50,266 bases of DNA from Candidatus Caldatribacterium sp. (GTDB lineage: Bacteria; Atribacterota; Atribacteria; Atribacterales; Caldatribacteriaceae). The stretch covers positions 1 through 50,266 of the forward strand of contig JAPWUU010000007.1 in NCBI GenBank assembly GCA_028275365.1, in the 5' to 3' direction. Of this stretch, positions 8,477-16,051 are shown in pieces. Both the position numbers and the translations under genes were made by a program. The notes under the pieces are model-generated. The model was not told the origin of the DNA. It made no database searches and was given only the letters and a program-made list of their open reading frames with translations. Position 1 is the first letter of the stretch, and the number at the start of each line of letters is the position of its first letter.

Positions 8477-9346
8477 CTACATCCGGAGGCGAGGATCAAG
8501 AAGGTCCCGCATGCCGTCCCCAAGGAGGTTCAGCCCCAAAACCGCCGTCATAATGGCCAACCCCGGAAAGGCCACCGCCCACCAGGCTCCCGAGGTCAGG
8601 GCCTTGTGACTTCCCGAGAGCATGGCTCCCCACTCGGGCGCTGGTGGCATGGCTCCAAGCCCCAGAAACCCCAAAGCGGCGGCATCGAGAATGGCCCCCG
8701 CCACGCCCAGCGTGGCGTACACCACAACCGGGGGCAAGGTGTTCGGGAGGATGTGGTACCAGATGATGCGGGCATGGCTCGCCCCAAGCGCCCGTTCGGC
8801 CTCGATGAACTCCATCTCCCGGATGACCAGGGTGACGCTCCGGACCACCCTTGCCATCTGAGGAGTGTAGACGATGCCTATGGCGATCATCGCCTTCTCA
8901 AGCCCCGGACCTAAAGCGGCCATAATGGTGATGGCAAGGAGAATGCTCGGGAAAGCGAAGAGCACATCCACCACTCGCATGAGGACCATATCCACCCATC
9001 CGCCGAAATACCCGGAAAGAAGCCCGAGGAACATTCCAAGACCTGTAGAAATCGACACGGCGATTACACCGACAAGAAGGGAAGTCCTGGTTCCCCAGAG
9101 AATACGGGAGAGCACACACCGCCCGAGGTAATCGGTCCCAAGAGGAAAACGGGCGAACTCCTTCCCTGCCCAGAACCCTGGCCGGTACCGGAGCGCAAGG
9201 TCGCGTTTGAGGGGGTCGTTGGGGGCAAGAAGCCAAGGGAAAAGGGCAACGAAAACGTAGACCCCAAGGATGACAAGGCCCACGAGAGCAGCCCGATTCC
9301 GGCACAGCAAACGAAGGGCTTCAGCGATGCTCTCGATGCTTCTCAC
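8477..9346 (-). CDS. dppC: dipeptide/oligopeptide ABC transporter permease (DppC-like)
   Basis: Inner-membrane permease of 289 aa with the typical DppC layout: N-terminal transmembrane helix (RAALVGLVILGVYVFVALFPWLLAP), the FPLGTDYLGRCVLSRILWGTRTSL segment, then a BPD-type core with five hydrophobic helices. The EAA-type loop is AERALGASHARIIWYHILPN, which contacts the ATPases. The GTG start overlaps the dppB stop in GTGA. Confidence 0.93.
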   Translation of the reverse strand: MRSIESIAEALRLLCRNRAALVGLVILGVYVFVALFPWLLAPNDPLKRDLALRYRPGFWAGKEFARFPLGTDYLGRCVLSRILWGTRTSLLVGVIAVSISTGLGMFLGLLSGYFGGWVDMVLMRVVDVLFAFPSILLAITIMAALGPGLEKAMIAIGIVYTPQMARVVRSVTLVIREMEFIEAERALGASHARIIWYHILPNTLPPVVVYATLGVAGAILDAAALGFLGLGAMPPAPEWGAMLSGSHKALTSGAWWAVAFPGLAIMTAVLGLNLLGDGMRDLLDPRLRM

Positions 9347-10347
9347 CGGTACCGTATCCTCGGATTGATATAGGCATAGAGAATATCCGTCACAAGGTTC
9401 ACAACCACAAAGACACAGGCGATAAAGAGTACCGCCCCCTGGATGGCCGGGTAGTCTCTGGCGTACACTGCATCTACCGTGTACCGCCCAAGGCCCGGCC
9501 AGGCGAAAATCGTTTCGGTGAGGATGGCCCCTCCAAGGAGCAACCCAAACTCCATACCGATGACCGTCACAATAGGGATGAGGGCATTCTGCAATGCATG
9601 GCGGTAGATGACCAGCCGCTCCGGAAGGCCTTTCGCTCGCTCCGTACGGATGAAATCCTGACGGATGACCTCGAGCATAGCCGAGCGGGTCATGCGGGCG
9701 ATGAGCGCCATGGGGATGGTGCCAAGAGCAATCCCCGGGAGCACAAGATGCGCAAGGGCATTCACAAAAGCCTTGCCGTTTCGGGTCAGGAGCGCATCAA
9801 GGAGGTACAGCCCCGTGATGGTCCGAAGAGTGATCCCGGGGTCAAGGCGCCCCGAGATGGGCAAGAGGTCAAGGGAGAGCCCAAAAAAGAGCATGAGCAT
9901 GAGGCCAAGCCAGAACACCGGAACCGAAATCCCGATGAGCGCCCCAACCATGGCAAGGTAATCGAAGAGCGAGTACTGCCGCACCGCAGAGAGAATTCCC
10001 GCAGCCATCCCGAAAACCGTGGCGAACACCATGGCCACAAGGGAGAGCTCGAGAGTGGCAGGAAAACGCTCCAGAACCTCCTGGAGCACGGGAGCCTTTG
10101 TGGCGATGGAGAGCCCGAGATCCCCTCGGAGCACACGAGAAAGCCAGATACCGTACTGAACGTACAGAGGACGGTCCAGGCCCCACCGGACACGCATCGC
10201 CTCAATGAACTCCAAAGAGGCGTGTTCCCCTGCCATGACCTTCGCCGGATCCCCCGGAGCCAGACGCACCACAAGGAAGACCACAAGAGAAACACCGAAG
10301 AGAACAGGAATAGTAAAAAGCAACCGCCTCAGGACATATCGTACCAT
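9343..10347 (-). CDS. dppB: dipeptide/oligopeptide ABC transporter permease (DppB-like)
   Basis: Inner-membrane permease of 334 aa, first gene of the dpp unit. It starts MVRYVLRRLLFTIPVLFGVSL, the standard DppB N-terminus, followed by APGDPAKVMAG and a BPD core; the ATPase-contacting loop is TERAKGLPERLVIYRHALQN. The ATG at 10347 is chosen on homology. No ribosome site precedes it; instead a good promoter places transcription start about 2-3 nt upstream, suggesting a leaderless or nearly leaderless message. A GTG at 10374 is also in frame but lies in the promoter spacer. Confidence 0.93.
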   Translation of the reverse strand: MVRYVLRRLLFTIPVLFGVSLVVFLVVRLAPGDPAKVMAGEHASLEFIEAMRVRWGLDRPLYVQYGIWLSRVLRGDLGLSIATKAPVLQEVLERFPATLELSLVAMVFATVFGMAAGILSAVRQYSLFDYLAMVGALIGISVPVFWLGLMLMLFFGLSLDLLPISGRLDPGITLRTITGLYLLDALLTRNGKAFVNALAHLVLPGIALGTIPMALIARMTRSAMLEVIRQDFIRTERAKGLPERLVIYRHALQNALIPIVTVIGMEFGLLLGGAILTETIFAWPGLGRYTVDAVYARDYPAIQGAVLFIACVFVVVNLVTDILYAYINPRIRYR

Positions 10348-10356
10348 GCTGAGGCC

Positions 10357-10385
10357 ATTATATCCTGAGGACACTTTGAGGGCAA
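10357..10385 (-). promoter_or_regulatory. promoter of the dppBCDF operon
   Basis: TTGCCC (10385-10380), 17-nt spacer, consensus TATAAT (10362-10357). The last base of the -10 is only 9 nt from the dppB ATG, so +1 falls 2-3 nt before the start codon. Confidence 0.65.
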
Positions 10386-10392
10386 GGAGAAC

Positions 10393-10629
10393 CTATTCCT
10401 CCACAAGCTCCCCCACCACGGGGAACCTCTCAAGAAGCTCTGCTCCATGAGGGGCTTCCCGCAGTGCTTCGGTGAGGTCCTCCCCGGCGCTGTGCAGCGC
10501 CTGGTGACGACCCCCTCTCCAGAGGAAACTCGAGGAAAGGTCATAGACCTTTCCTCCAAAGGCCACGTACGCAGGCCTTCCCTCTTTTCCGTCATAGTAC
10601 CGAAGCTCAGCGCAGGTGAACCGCTTCAT
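10393..10629 (-). CDS. small cytochrome b5-like haem/steroid-binding domain protein (78 aa)
   Basis: Soluble b5/MAPR-like domain with no membrane segment. Visible family motifs: FTCAELRYYDGKEGRPAYVAF, GGKVYDLSSSFLW, then GRHQALHSAGEDLTEAL, matching the short b5-domain proteins of anaerobes; the Tyr in KVYD and His residues of HQALHSAG are candidate haem contacts. It lies 39 nt beyond dpsL, immediately after a terminator hairpin, so it should receive only read-through from the perR operon unless it has its own promoter; I see neither a clear -10 nor a good ribosome site. A redox role with the peroxide-defence proteins is inferred from position only. Confidence 0.75.
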   Translation of the reverse strand: MKRFTCAELRYYDGKEGRPAYVAFGGKVYDLSSSFLWRGGRHQALHSAGEDLTEALREAPHGAELLERFPVVGELVEE

Positions 10630-10640
10630 GGGAAGAACTC

Positions 10641-10663
10641 AAAAGGGGGCCTTGTCGGCCCCC
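10641..10663 (-). terminator. intrinsic terminator after dpsL
   Basis: On the minus strand GGGGGCC-GACAA-GGCCCCC (10663-10645), a 7-bp pure GC stem, followed by TTTT (10644-10641). It lies 5 nt after the dpsL stop and separates perR-prx-dpsL from the b5-like gene. Confidence 0.75.
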
Positions 10664-10668
10664 GTGTT

Positions 10669-11223
10669 TCACTTCAGGAACTTGGACACAAAGGGAGAGG
10701 TTTCCCCTCGCCGCATGAAGTGGCCTGAAGGACCCTCCCCCAGGGACTCCGAAAACCAGGATTCGTGCTCAATCTCCTCATGGAGAATGGAGAGCGCCAG
10801 GTCGTACGTGCGGTGGTCTTTTCCAGCGGTGAGGTTGCAGATATAGGTGTACTGGCGGACCGCACAGCGTTCCGCCTCAACGAGCACCTTGAGGATATCC
10901 TCAACGGTCTCGATTTTCGCCGGAAGGTACGCCGGAGGACAGCCCGAAATGTCGTGGAATGCCTTCATGTCCTTTGGGAGCGATCCACCGAGTTCGTAAA
11001 TTCTCGGGACCAGTGCCTCGAAGTGATTGCGGTCCTCAATGCGGGCAACCTCTGCGATTTCCTTAATGGTCTCACCATCAAGGCCGATGAGATTGCACCG
11101 CAGAATGGTATAGTAGTAATACGTGGTCAATTCTGCTGCGGCATTCTTCACAAGAAGCTCCACAAGCTGATCCACGTTGATACCTGTTTTCTCCACCATT
11201 TCCCGCGCCACACGCGCCATCAT
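10669..11223 (-). CDS. Dps-like ferritin-fold protein (DPSL family)
   Basis: Iron-oxidising, DNA-protecting cage protein of the DPSL type first characterised in Sulfolobus, which uses peroxide to oxidise Fe(II). The 184-aa chain shows the di-iron ligands in a four-helix bundle: NAAAELTTYYYYTIL, RIEDRNHFEAL, LVEAERCAVRQYTYIC and SILHEEIEHESWF. It also has the two conserved cysteines near the metal site (HDISGCPPAYL and EAERCAV) that distinguish DPSL from Dps and bacterioferritin. Two adjacent ATGs (11223, 11220) follow AAAGGGGG. It lies between prx and the b5-like gene, downstream of perR, so peroxide control is likely. Confidence 0.9.
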   Translation of the reverse strand: MMARVAREMVEKTGINVDQLVELLVKNAAAELTTYYYYTILRCNLIGLDGETIKEIAEVARIEDRNHFEALVPRIYELGGSLPKDMKAFHDISGCPPAYLPAKIETVEDILKVLVEAERCAVRQYTYICNLTAGKDHRTYDLALSILHEEIEHESWFSESLGEGPSGHFMRRGETSPFVSKFLK

Positions 11224-11234
11224 GAACCCCCTTT

Positions 11235-11897
11235 TTACAGTTTCCTATAGCAGAACCACCAGTCGAAGCACTCAAGCTCTCCTCTTCTGGCCGCTTCCAG
11301 GCGTTCCCGGGCAAGGTCTTCTGTTCCTGCCGGCGGAACGATAACCTTGTCCCCGAGGAGTTCATTGTTTGGCCAGTTCTCAGGAAGAGCCACCTTATGG
11401 GCATCGGAGACCTGAAGCGCCTTCAGGGCTCGAAGAACTTCGTCAACGCTTCGTCCGACTTCCTGCGGGTAGTACATGACGAGCCGGAGGATGCCTTTAT
11501 CGTCCACGATGAACACCGCCCGGACGGTATTCGTCCCTTTCCCAGGGTGGATCATCCCGAGAGTCTGGGCCACACGTCCAAGCTCATCGGCAATGACCGG
11601 GAAGGGAATGGGCACACCGAGTTTCTCCCGAATCCACTCCGTCCACTTGATGTGGGCAAAGACCTGGTCTACGGAAAGCCCGATGAGCTCGGCGTTCAGG
11701 GCCCGGAACGCTTCGGCCTTTTTGGCGAAGGCCACGAATTCGGTGGTGCACACCGGAGTGAAGTCTCCAGGATGGCTGAAGAGCACAAACCATTTCCCGG
11801 CGTAATCGTTGGGGAGTTTCTTCATCCCGTGGGTGGTTTTGACTTCCATCTCGGGAAACCGCTCACCAAGAAGTGGCATTCTACCCAGATTTTCCAT
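11235..11897 (-). CDS. peroxiredoxin, Prx6 / archaeal type
   Basis: Thiol peroxidase of 220 aa that reduces H2O2 and organic peroxides. The peroxidatic Cys is in [15 protein letters not shown]. The long C-terminal arm ends CFDWWFC, the C-x5-C resolving motif typical of archaeal Prx6-type enzymes such as the Aeropyrum and Pyrococcus ones. Its ATG has AGGAGGAG upstream and lies 17 nt inside the end of perR, so regulator and enzyme are co-translated. Reducing power may come from the thioredoxin/glutaredoxin-type system elsewhere in the window. Confidence 0.94.
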   Translation of the reverse strand: MENLGRMPLLGERFPEMEVKTTHGMKKLPNDYAGKWFVLFSHPGDFTPVCTTEFVAFAKKAEAFRALNAELIGLSVDQVFAHIKWTEWIREKLGVPIPFPVIADELGRVAQTLGMIHPGKGTNTVRAVFIVDDKGILRLVMYYPQEVGRSVDEVLRALKALQVSDAHKVALPENWPNNELLGDKVIVPPAGTEDLARERLEAARRGELECFDWWFCYRKL

Positions 11898-12327
11898 GAG
11901 ATTCTCCTCCTTTCTGACATTCGGGGCAGATTCCCCGAAAGTACAGGTCTCGCCTTTTCACCAGAAAACCCTCAAGCGCTTCGTGGCGCAGGGACCCAAA
12001 ATCCACGGTGAAATCGTACAACCTCCCACACACTTCACACTGGAAATGCCCGTGTTCTCCGACTTTTGCGTCATATCGACTTTCATGGCGCTCAATGGTG
12101 AGAGCCTGAACGATCCCAGCCTCAGAAAGCACTGCAAGGGCGTTGTAGACCGAAGCCCGAGAAAGCGTGGGAATCTCGGAAACCAAAGCCCGGTATATTT
12201 CCTCGGCCGTGGGGTGAGTCTTTTCCGTAAGGAGGTACTGCAGTACCTTCAACCGCACGTACGAGGGACGCACGCCCCGGGACCGCAGAAGCTCTTTCAG
12301 GTCTTCAACGAATCCGACGATCCTCAC
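11881..12327 (-). CDS. perR: Fur-family peroxide-responsive repressor (PerR-like)
   Basis: DNA-binding metalloregulator of 148 aa. The winged helix has [12 protein letters not shown] and [19 protein letters not shown]. The regulatory-metal residues match Bacillus PerR and not Fur: His in [10 protein letters not shown], Asp in SRYDAKV, the two His of EHGHFQC and Asp in GRLYDF. The structural zinc site is CEVC...CPEC. It heads an operon with prx and dpsL, as expected for autoregulated peroxide defence. The GTG start at 12327 is the only in-frame candidate near the family N-terminus, but GGGAG directly abuts it, so initiation may be inefficient. Confidence 0.9.
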   Translation of the reverse strand: MRIVGFVEDLKELLRSRGVRPSYVRLKVLQYLLTEKTHPTAEEIYRALVSEIPTLSRASVYNALAVLSEAGIVQALTIERHESRYDAKVGEHGHFQCEVCGRLYDFTVDFGSLRHEALEGFLVKRRDLYFRGICPECQKGGESHGKSG

Positions 12328-12331
12328 CTCC

Positions 12332-12379
12332 CTGTACTTTGTACAGTTTAAGATTAATTCTAAAACAAGAAAAAATCAA
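12332..12379 (-). promoter_or_regulatory. perR promoter with overlapping operator candidates
   Basis: TTGATT (12379-12374), 17-nt spacer, TAATCT (12356-12351) on the minus strand. A Fur/PerR-box-like AT-rich near-palindrome TTTAGAATTAATCTTAAA (12364-12347) covers the -10. Directly downstream is a perfect 6-3-6 inverted repeat, CTGTAC-AAA-GTACAG (12346-12332), ending next to the ribosome site. This arrangement suggests autorepression. Confidence 0.6.
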
Positions 12380-12637
12380 GAATTCAACGGAAAAAATTTT
12401 TGTACTGGCCCAAAAGATGTCGCAGAGTCCTGGAGACGGACAGCTCTCTCAGAAAAACTCGAGCAAGATGTTCACAAAACGAAGGACGACTCTCCCTCCC
12501 CCAGGGACCATTTCCAAGGCTTGAGCAGGGGGAAAGCTCTACTTTCGGCACAGACGAGGAAAGAACAGGGCACAGCACACATCAGTAACCTTTCCAGGAT
12601 AAGCCAGAATAGGGAGTACGTTCCTCGACACAGGGAT

Positions 12638-12702
12638 ATTACAGACTTTTAACAAAACTTTAACCTGCGTTTTGCCCTCGTGTGTTTTTCGGCTCTCATA
12701 AT
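12638..12702 (+). promoter_or_regulatory. Pho-box-like promoter of pstSCA
   Basis: Four half-sites at exact 11-nt steps: ATTACA (12638), TTAACA (12649), TTAACC (12660) and TTTGCC (12671), with CATAAT (12697-12702) as the -10. There is no independent -35; the repeats occupy that place, as in PhoB/PhoP-activated promoters. Start of transcription would be near 12709, leaving a short leader with AAAGGAG. No phoB/phoR gene lies in this window. Confidence 0.7.
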
Positions 12703-12732
12703 GGAGGGAGAACCGAGAAAGGAGTGAGCGAA

Positions 12733-13725
12733 GTGAAAGTGAGGCAGTTCCTGGTCTTGGGTCTTTTTGCCTGTGCCCTGCTTATCTCTTCTGGTGCTCT
12801 GGCTGCGGAGAAAATCATCGCCGTTGACGGTTCAAGCACCGTCTACCCCATCACCGAAGCCGTGGCCGAGGAATTCCAGAAGGTGTACCAGGATGTCAAA
12901 GTCACGGTGGGGATTTCCGGTACCGGCGGCGGCTTCAAGCGGTTTGTCCGGGGAGAAACGGACATCAACGACGCTTCCCGTCCTATCAAAGCCTCGGAAA
13001 TCGAGGCCTGCCAGCAGAACAGCATTGAGTTCATCGAGCTCCCCGTTGCTTTCGATGGTATTGCCGTAGTGGTGAACCCCAAAAACACCTGGGTGGACTA
13101 CCTCACCGTGGAAGAGCTCAAGAAAATCTGGGAACCCGAAGCCCAGGGAAAACAGATTCGCTGGAGCGACATCCGTCCTGGGTGGCCAGAAAAACCTATC
13201 ACCCTCTTTGGTCCTGGGGTAGATTCTGGAACCTTTGAGTACTTTACCGAGGCCATTGTTGGCGAGGCAAGGAAAAGCCGGGGTGATTATGTGGCCAGCG
13301 AGGACGACAACGTCCTGGTCCAGGGAGTTGCCCAGGATGAGTACGCTCTGGGGTACTTTGGCCTTGCGTACTACCTTGGGAATCAGGATATCCTGAAAGC
13401 CGTTCCCATTGACAGTGGCCAGGGTCCCATGGCCCCTACACCGGAGAACGTCAAGAATGGGACGTACAAACCCCTGAGCCGACCTCTCTTCATCTACGTC
13501 AATCGGAAAAGTGCCGATCGTGACGAGGTTGAGAAGTTCATCACCTTCTACCTCGAGCATGCCAAAGACCTCGTGGAAGAAGTCGGTTACGTTCCTCTCC
13601 CGGAGAAAGCCTACGAACTCGCCCTTGAGCGTTTCAGAAAACGTGTCACCGGCTCGGTCTTTGGAGGGCACGGCGCCACGGTGGGAGTCTCCATAGAGGA
13701 ACTCCTGAAAAAAGAAGCGCAGTAG
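12733..13725 (+). CDS. pstS: phosphate ABC transporter substrate-binding protein
   Basis: Extracytoplasmic phosphate-binding protein, 330 aa from GTG 12733, chosen because AAAGGAG lies 8 nt upstream. The signal peptide is [20 protein letters not shown] with cleavage near ALAAE. The phosphate site is recognisable in [42 protein letters not shown] and [18 protein letters not shown]. It is followed by a strong hairpin and then pstC and pstA. Phosphate starvation control is suggested by the Pho-box-like promoter. Confidence 0.95.
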   Translation: MKVRQFLVLGLFACALLISSGALAAEKIIAVDGSSTVYPITEAVAEEFQKVYQDVKVTVGISGTGGGFKRFVRGETDINDASRPIKASEIEACQQNSIEFIELPVAFDGIAVVVNPKNTWVDYLTVEELKKIWEPEAQGKQIRWSDIRPGWPEKPITLFGPGVDSGTFEYFTEAIVGEARKSRGDYVASEDDNVLVQGVAQDEYALGYFGLAYYLGNQDILKAVPIDSGQGPMAPTPENVKNGTYKPLSRPLFIYVNRKSADRDEVEKFITFYLEHAKDLVEEVGYVPLPEKAYELALERFRKRVTGSVFGGHGATVGVSIEELLKKEAQ

Positions 13726-13732
13726 AAGAGGA

Positions 13733-13762
13733 GCTGGCCCGCTTCCTACGAAGCGGGCCAGC
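13733..13762 (+). promoter_or_regulatory. intercistronic hairpin between pstS and pstC
   Basis: Perfect 13-bp stem GCTGGCCCGCTTC-CTAC-GAAGCGGGCCAGC with a 4-nt loop, not followed by a T tract. It starts 7 nt after the pstS stop. Such a structure usually protects the upstream message from 3' decay or attenuates downstream genes, giving more binding protein than permease. Confidence 0.75.
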
Positions 13763-13779
13763 AAAGTGGGTGAGGTCCT

Positions 13780-14685
13780 GTGAAGGAAACACAGCGGGTA
13801 TTGCGGCGAGCCAAAAAAGAAGAGGCTTTTGTCCGACATCTCTTTTTCGTCTTCAGTCTTGTGGCCATTTTCACCACCCTGGGTATCATCGGAATGCTCT
13901 TTTTCGAATCTTTTTTGTTCTTCCGGAAAGTCAATGTACTCTCCTTTCTCACTGACACCCAGTGGACCCCACTTTTCTATGAGAAACACTTCGGCATCCT
14001 GCCGCTTCTTTGCGGAACGTTCCTCACTACAAGCATTGCCGTTCTCGTTGCCGCACCCCTGGGAATTCTCATTGCCATTTTCCTCAGCGAATATGCTACC
14101 CCAAGAACAAGGAACATCTGCAAACCCATCCTCGAGGTCCTGGCAGGAGTCCCCACCGTGGTCTATGGGTATTTTGCCCTGCTTTTCGTCACCCCCCTCC
14201 TCAAGAGGGTTATCCCTTCTCTTGCCGGGTTCAACGCCCTCTCCCCCGGAATCGTCATGGGCATCATGATTTTGCCCCTGGTGTCTTCTCTCAGCGAGGA
14301 CGCCATGCACGCTGTCCCCCAAAGCCTCCGGGAGGCCGGGTACGCCTTAGGCTCAACGAAGTTTGAGGTCGCCACAAAAATCGTTTTCCCTGCGGCGTTC
14401 TCGGGCGTCACTGCTTCGTTCATCCTTGCTCTGTCCCGAGCCATTGGAGAAACCATGCTCGTCACCATCGCCGCCGGTTCTATGCCCCAGCTCACCCTCA
14501 ATCCTCTTGTCCCCGTCATGACCATGACTGCCTTCATCGCCACGGTGAGCCTGGGTGATGTTCCCGCCGGGACCCTCGAGTACCAGACGATTTTCGCCGT
14601 GGGCCTTGTGCTCTTCCTCTTCACGTTCTTCCTCAACCTCATTGCCCGAAGACTCCGCCAGCGATTCCGGGAGGTGTACCAGTGA
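13780..14685 (+). CDS. pstC: phosphate ABC transporter permease PstC
   Basis: Inner-membrane permease of 301 aa. N-terminal helix ([23 protein letters not shown]), then [34 protein letters not shown] typical of PstC, the [17 protein letters not shown] signature, and an EAA-like loop [24 protein letters not shown] followed by [15 protein letters not shown]. The GTG at 13780 is preceded by GTGAGG. It ends in GTGA overlap with pstA. Confidence 0.95.
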   Translation: MKETQRVLRRAKKEEAFVRHLFFVFSLVAIFTTLGIIGMLFFESFLFFRKVNVLSFLTDTQWTPLFYEKHFGILPLLCGTFLTTSIAVLVAAPLGILIAIFLSEYATPRTRNICKPILEVLAGVPTVVYGYFALLFVTPLLKRVIPSLAGFNALSPGIVMGIMILPLVSSLSEDAMHAVPQSLREAGYALGSTKFEVATKIVFPAAFSGVTASFILALSRAIGETMLVTIAAGSMPQLTLNPLVPVMTMTAFIATVSLGDVPAGTLEYQTIFAVGLVLFLFTFFLNLIARRLRQRFREVYQ

Positions 14686-15566
14686 AAAGCGCCTTGGGTA
14701 CAGATATGCTCCTTGTTCGGAAAAGGCAGAAGGAAAAGGTGTTCCTGGTTCTTGCGACTCTAGCGCTCCTTTTTTCCCTCGTTGTGCTCTTCACCTTGAT
14801 CATCGATGCCTTTCTGGATGGCCTTCCCCGCCTGAACCTGAAATTCCTCACGAGCTTCCCTTCCCGCAAGCCCGAAGAGGCCGGCATTCTTCCCGCCATG
14901 GTGGGGAGTATCTACGTCACCGTGCTGACTACTCTCTTTGCCATTCCCTTGGGGGTGGGGAGCGCCGTGTACCTTGAGGTGTATGCCCCCAAGAATCGCC
15001 TGAGTGCCGCCATCGAGGCGAGCATCGCCACCTTAGGAGGTGTCCCCTCCATCATCTACGGCATGCTCGGCCTTGAGCTCTTCGCCCGTGTCCTGCAGCT
15101 TGGACGGAGTCTCCTCACGGGAGCCCTGACCCTTGCTCTCCTTGTCCTCCCCATCGTCATCGTCTCCGCCCGGGAGAGTTTGCGAACCGTTCCTCAATCA
15201 CTCTGGGAAGCTGCCCTGGCCCTCGGGGCTACCCGATGGCAGGCCCTCAAGGACCAGATTCTCCCCGTTGCTTTCCCTGGAATCCTCACCGGGATCATCC
15301 TTACGGTCTCCAGAGCCATCGGTGAAGCCGCACCGCTCATCATGATCGGGGCGCTGACCTACGTCGCTTTCCTCCCCCGGGGTGTCCTTTCTCCCTTCAC
15401 CACCCTGCCCATCCAGATTTTCAACTGGGTTTCCCGCCCCCAAAAAGCCTTCCACGCCAACGCCGCCGCGGGAATCATCGTGCTTTTAGCCGTCACCTTA
15501 AGCCTCAACGCCCTCTCCATAGTCCTGCGAAACCGGCTTGAAAAAAGGGCACCCCGCACACTGTAG
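14682..15566 (+). CDS. pstA: phosphate ABC transporter permease PstA
   Basis: Inner-membrane permease of 294 aa, partner of PstC. Landmarks: [51 protein letters not shown], the [15 protein letters not shown] signature and the loop [31 protein letters not shown], then [15 protein letters not shown]. The GTG at 14682 has GGGAGG upstream; an ATG at 14706 is an alternative. The gene is followed by a tRNA, not by the usual pstB ATPase or phoU. Confidence 0.95.
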   Translation: MKSALGTDMLLVRKRQKEKVFLVLATLALLFSLVVLFTLIIDAFLDGLPRLNLKFLTSFPSRKPEEAGILPAMVGSIYVTVLTTLFAIPLGVGSAVYLEVYAPKNRLSAAIEASIATLGGVPSIIYGMLGLELFARVLQLGRSLLTGALTLALLVLPIVIVSARESLRTVPQSLWEAALALGATRWQALKDQILPVAFPGILTGIILTVSRAIGEAAPLIMIGALTYVAFLPRGVLSPFTTLPIQIFNWVSRPQKAFHANAAAGIIVLLAVTLSLNALSIVLRNRLEKRAPRTL

Positions 15567-15647
15567 GAGTCGATTTGCGCTCTCCCCAAAAGGTACGGGA
15601 ACCCGGGCTTTCCGGATGTCCCACATGATGTGGACCTATACACAACC

Positions 15648-15676
15648 TTGACTGCCAGAAGGTGCTTCGCTACAAT
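15648..15676 (+). promoter_or_regulatory. promoter of tRNA-Thr
   Basis: TTGACT (15648-15653), 17-nt spacer, TACAAT (15671-15676), predicting a start near 15683, about 3 nt before the mature tRNA end. Confidence 0.75.
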
Positions 15677-15685
15677 ATTTCTGGA

Positions 15686-15760
15686 GCCGGTGTAGCTCAA
15701 TGGCAGAGCAGCGGAATCGTAATCCGCAGGTTGTCCGTTCAAGTCGGATCGCCGGCTCCA
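15686..15760 (+). tRNA. tRNA-Thr (anticodon CGT)
   Basis: Cloverleaf with acceptor GCCGGTG/CGCCGGC, D arm GTAGCTCAATGGCAGAGC, anticodon stem GCGGA/TCCGC around loop ATCGTAA (anticodon CGT, reading ACG), T arm GTTCAAGTC and an encoded CCA end. Confidence 0.95.
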
Positions 15761-15775
15761 GAATCTTCTGAATTC

Positions 15776-15795
15776 CGCTTTCTGTAGCGTTTTTT
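15776..15795 (+). terminator. weak terminator after tRNA-Thr
   Basis: CGCT-TTCTGT-AGCG followed by six T (15790-15795). The stem is only 4 bp, so this rests mainly on position and the T tract. The following 250 nt up to the lacI stop hold no gene that I can support. Confidence 0.4.
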
Positions 15796-16051
15796 CTCGT
15801 GTTCTTCCCTTTTCCCTTAAGACTGCTGGTCTTGACGGGGTTTTTCCTCTGGACAAGTTCCGTGGGAGAATCGTCAGACTCCATCATGCGTGAAGTTCTG
15901 AGGCTCTATTATTTACCCCGCAGCGGATCTCTGGGTACGCAGGCCTCTCTACGGCGAAAGGCGGGCAGCGTCGGTGAACCAGTTCGTGAAAACGTGAGCG
16001 ATATGAGGATTCAGGACCTGGCGATGGCAGAAGAACACCCCATCCACTCCG

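Noticed and set aside
12384-12578. 64-codon minus-strand frame between perR and pstS
   Set aside because: Crosses featureless intergenic sequence, no ribosome site, no recognisable residues pattern.
12832-14322. 496-codon minus-strand frame opposite pstS and pstC
   Set aside because: Antisense shadow; low-complexity charged translation and no start signals.
15621-15633. CCACAT-G-ATGTGG inverted repeat before the tRNA-Thr promoter
   Set aside because: Short, not repeated elsewhere that I could see, and without a T tract; not enough to call an operator or a pst terminator.
15636-15887. 83-codon minus-strand frame over tRNA-Thr
   Set aside because: It runs through the tRNA gene and its promoter; translations of this kind are a common false gene call over tRNAs.
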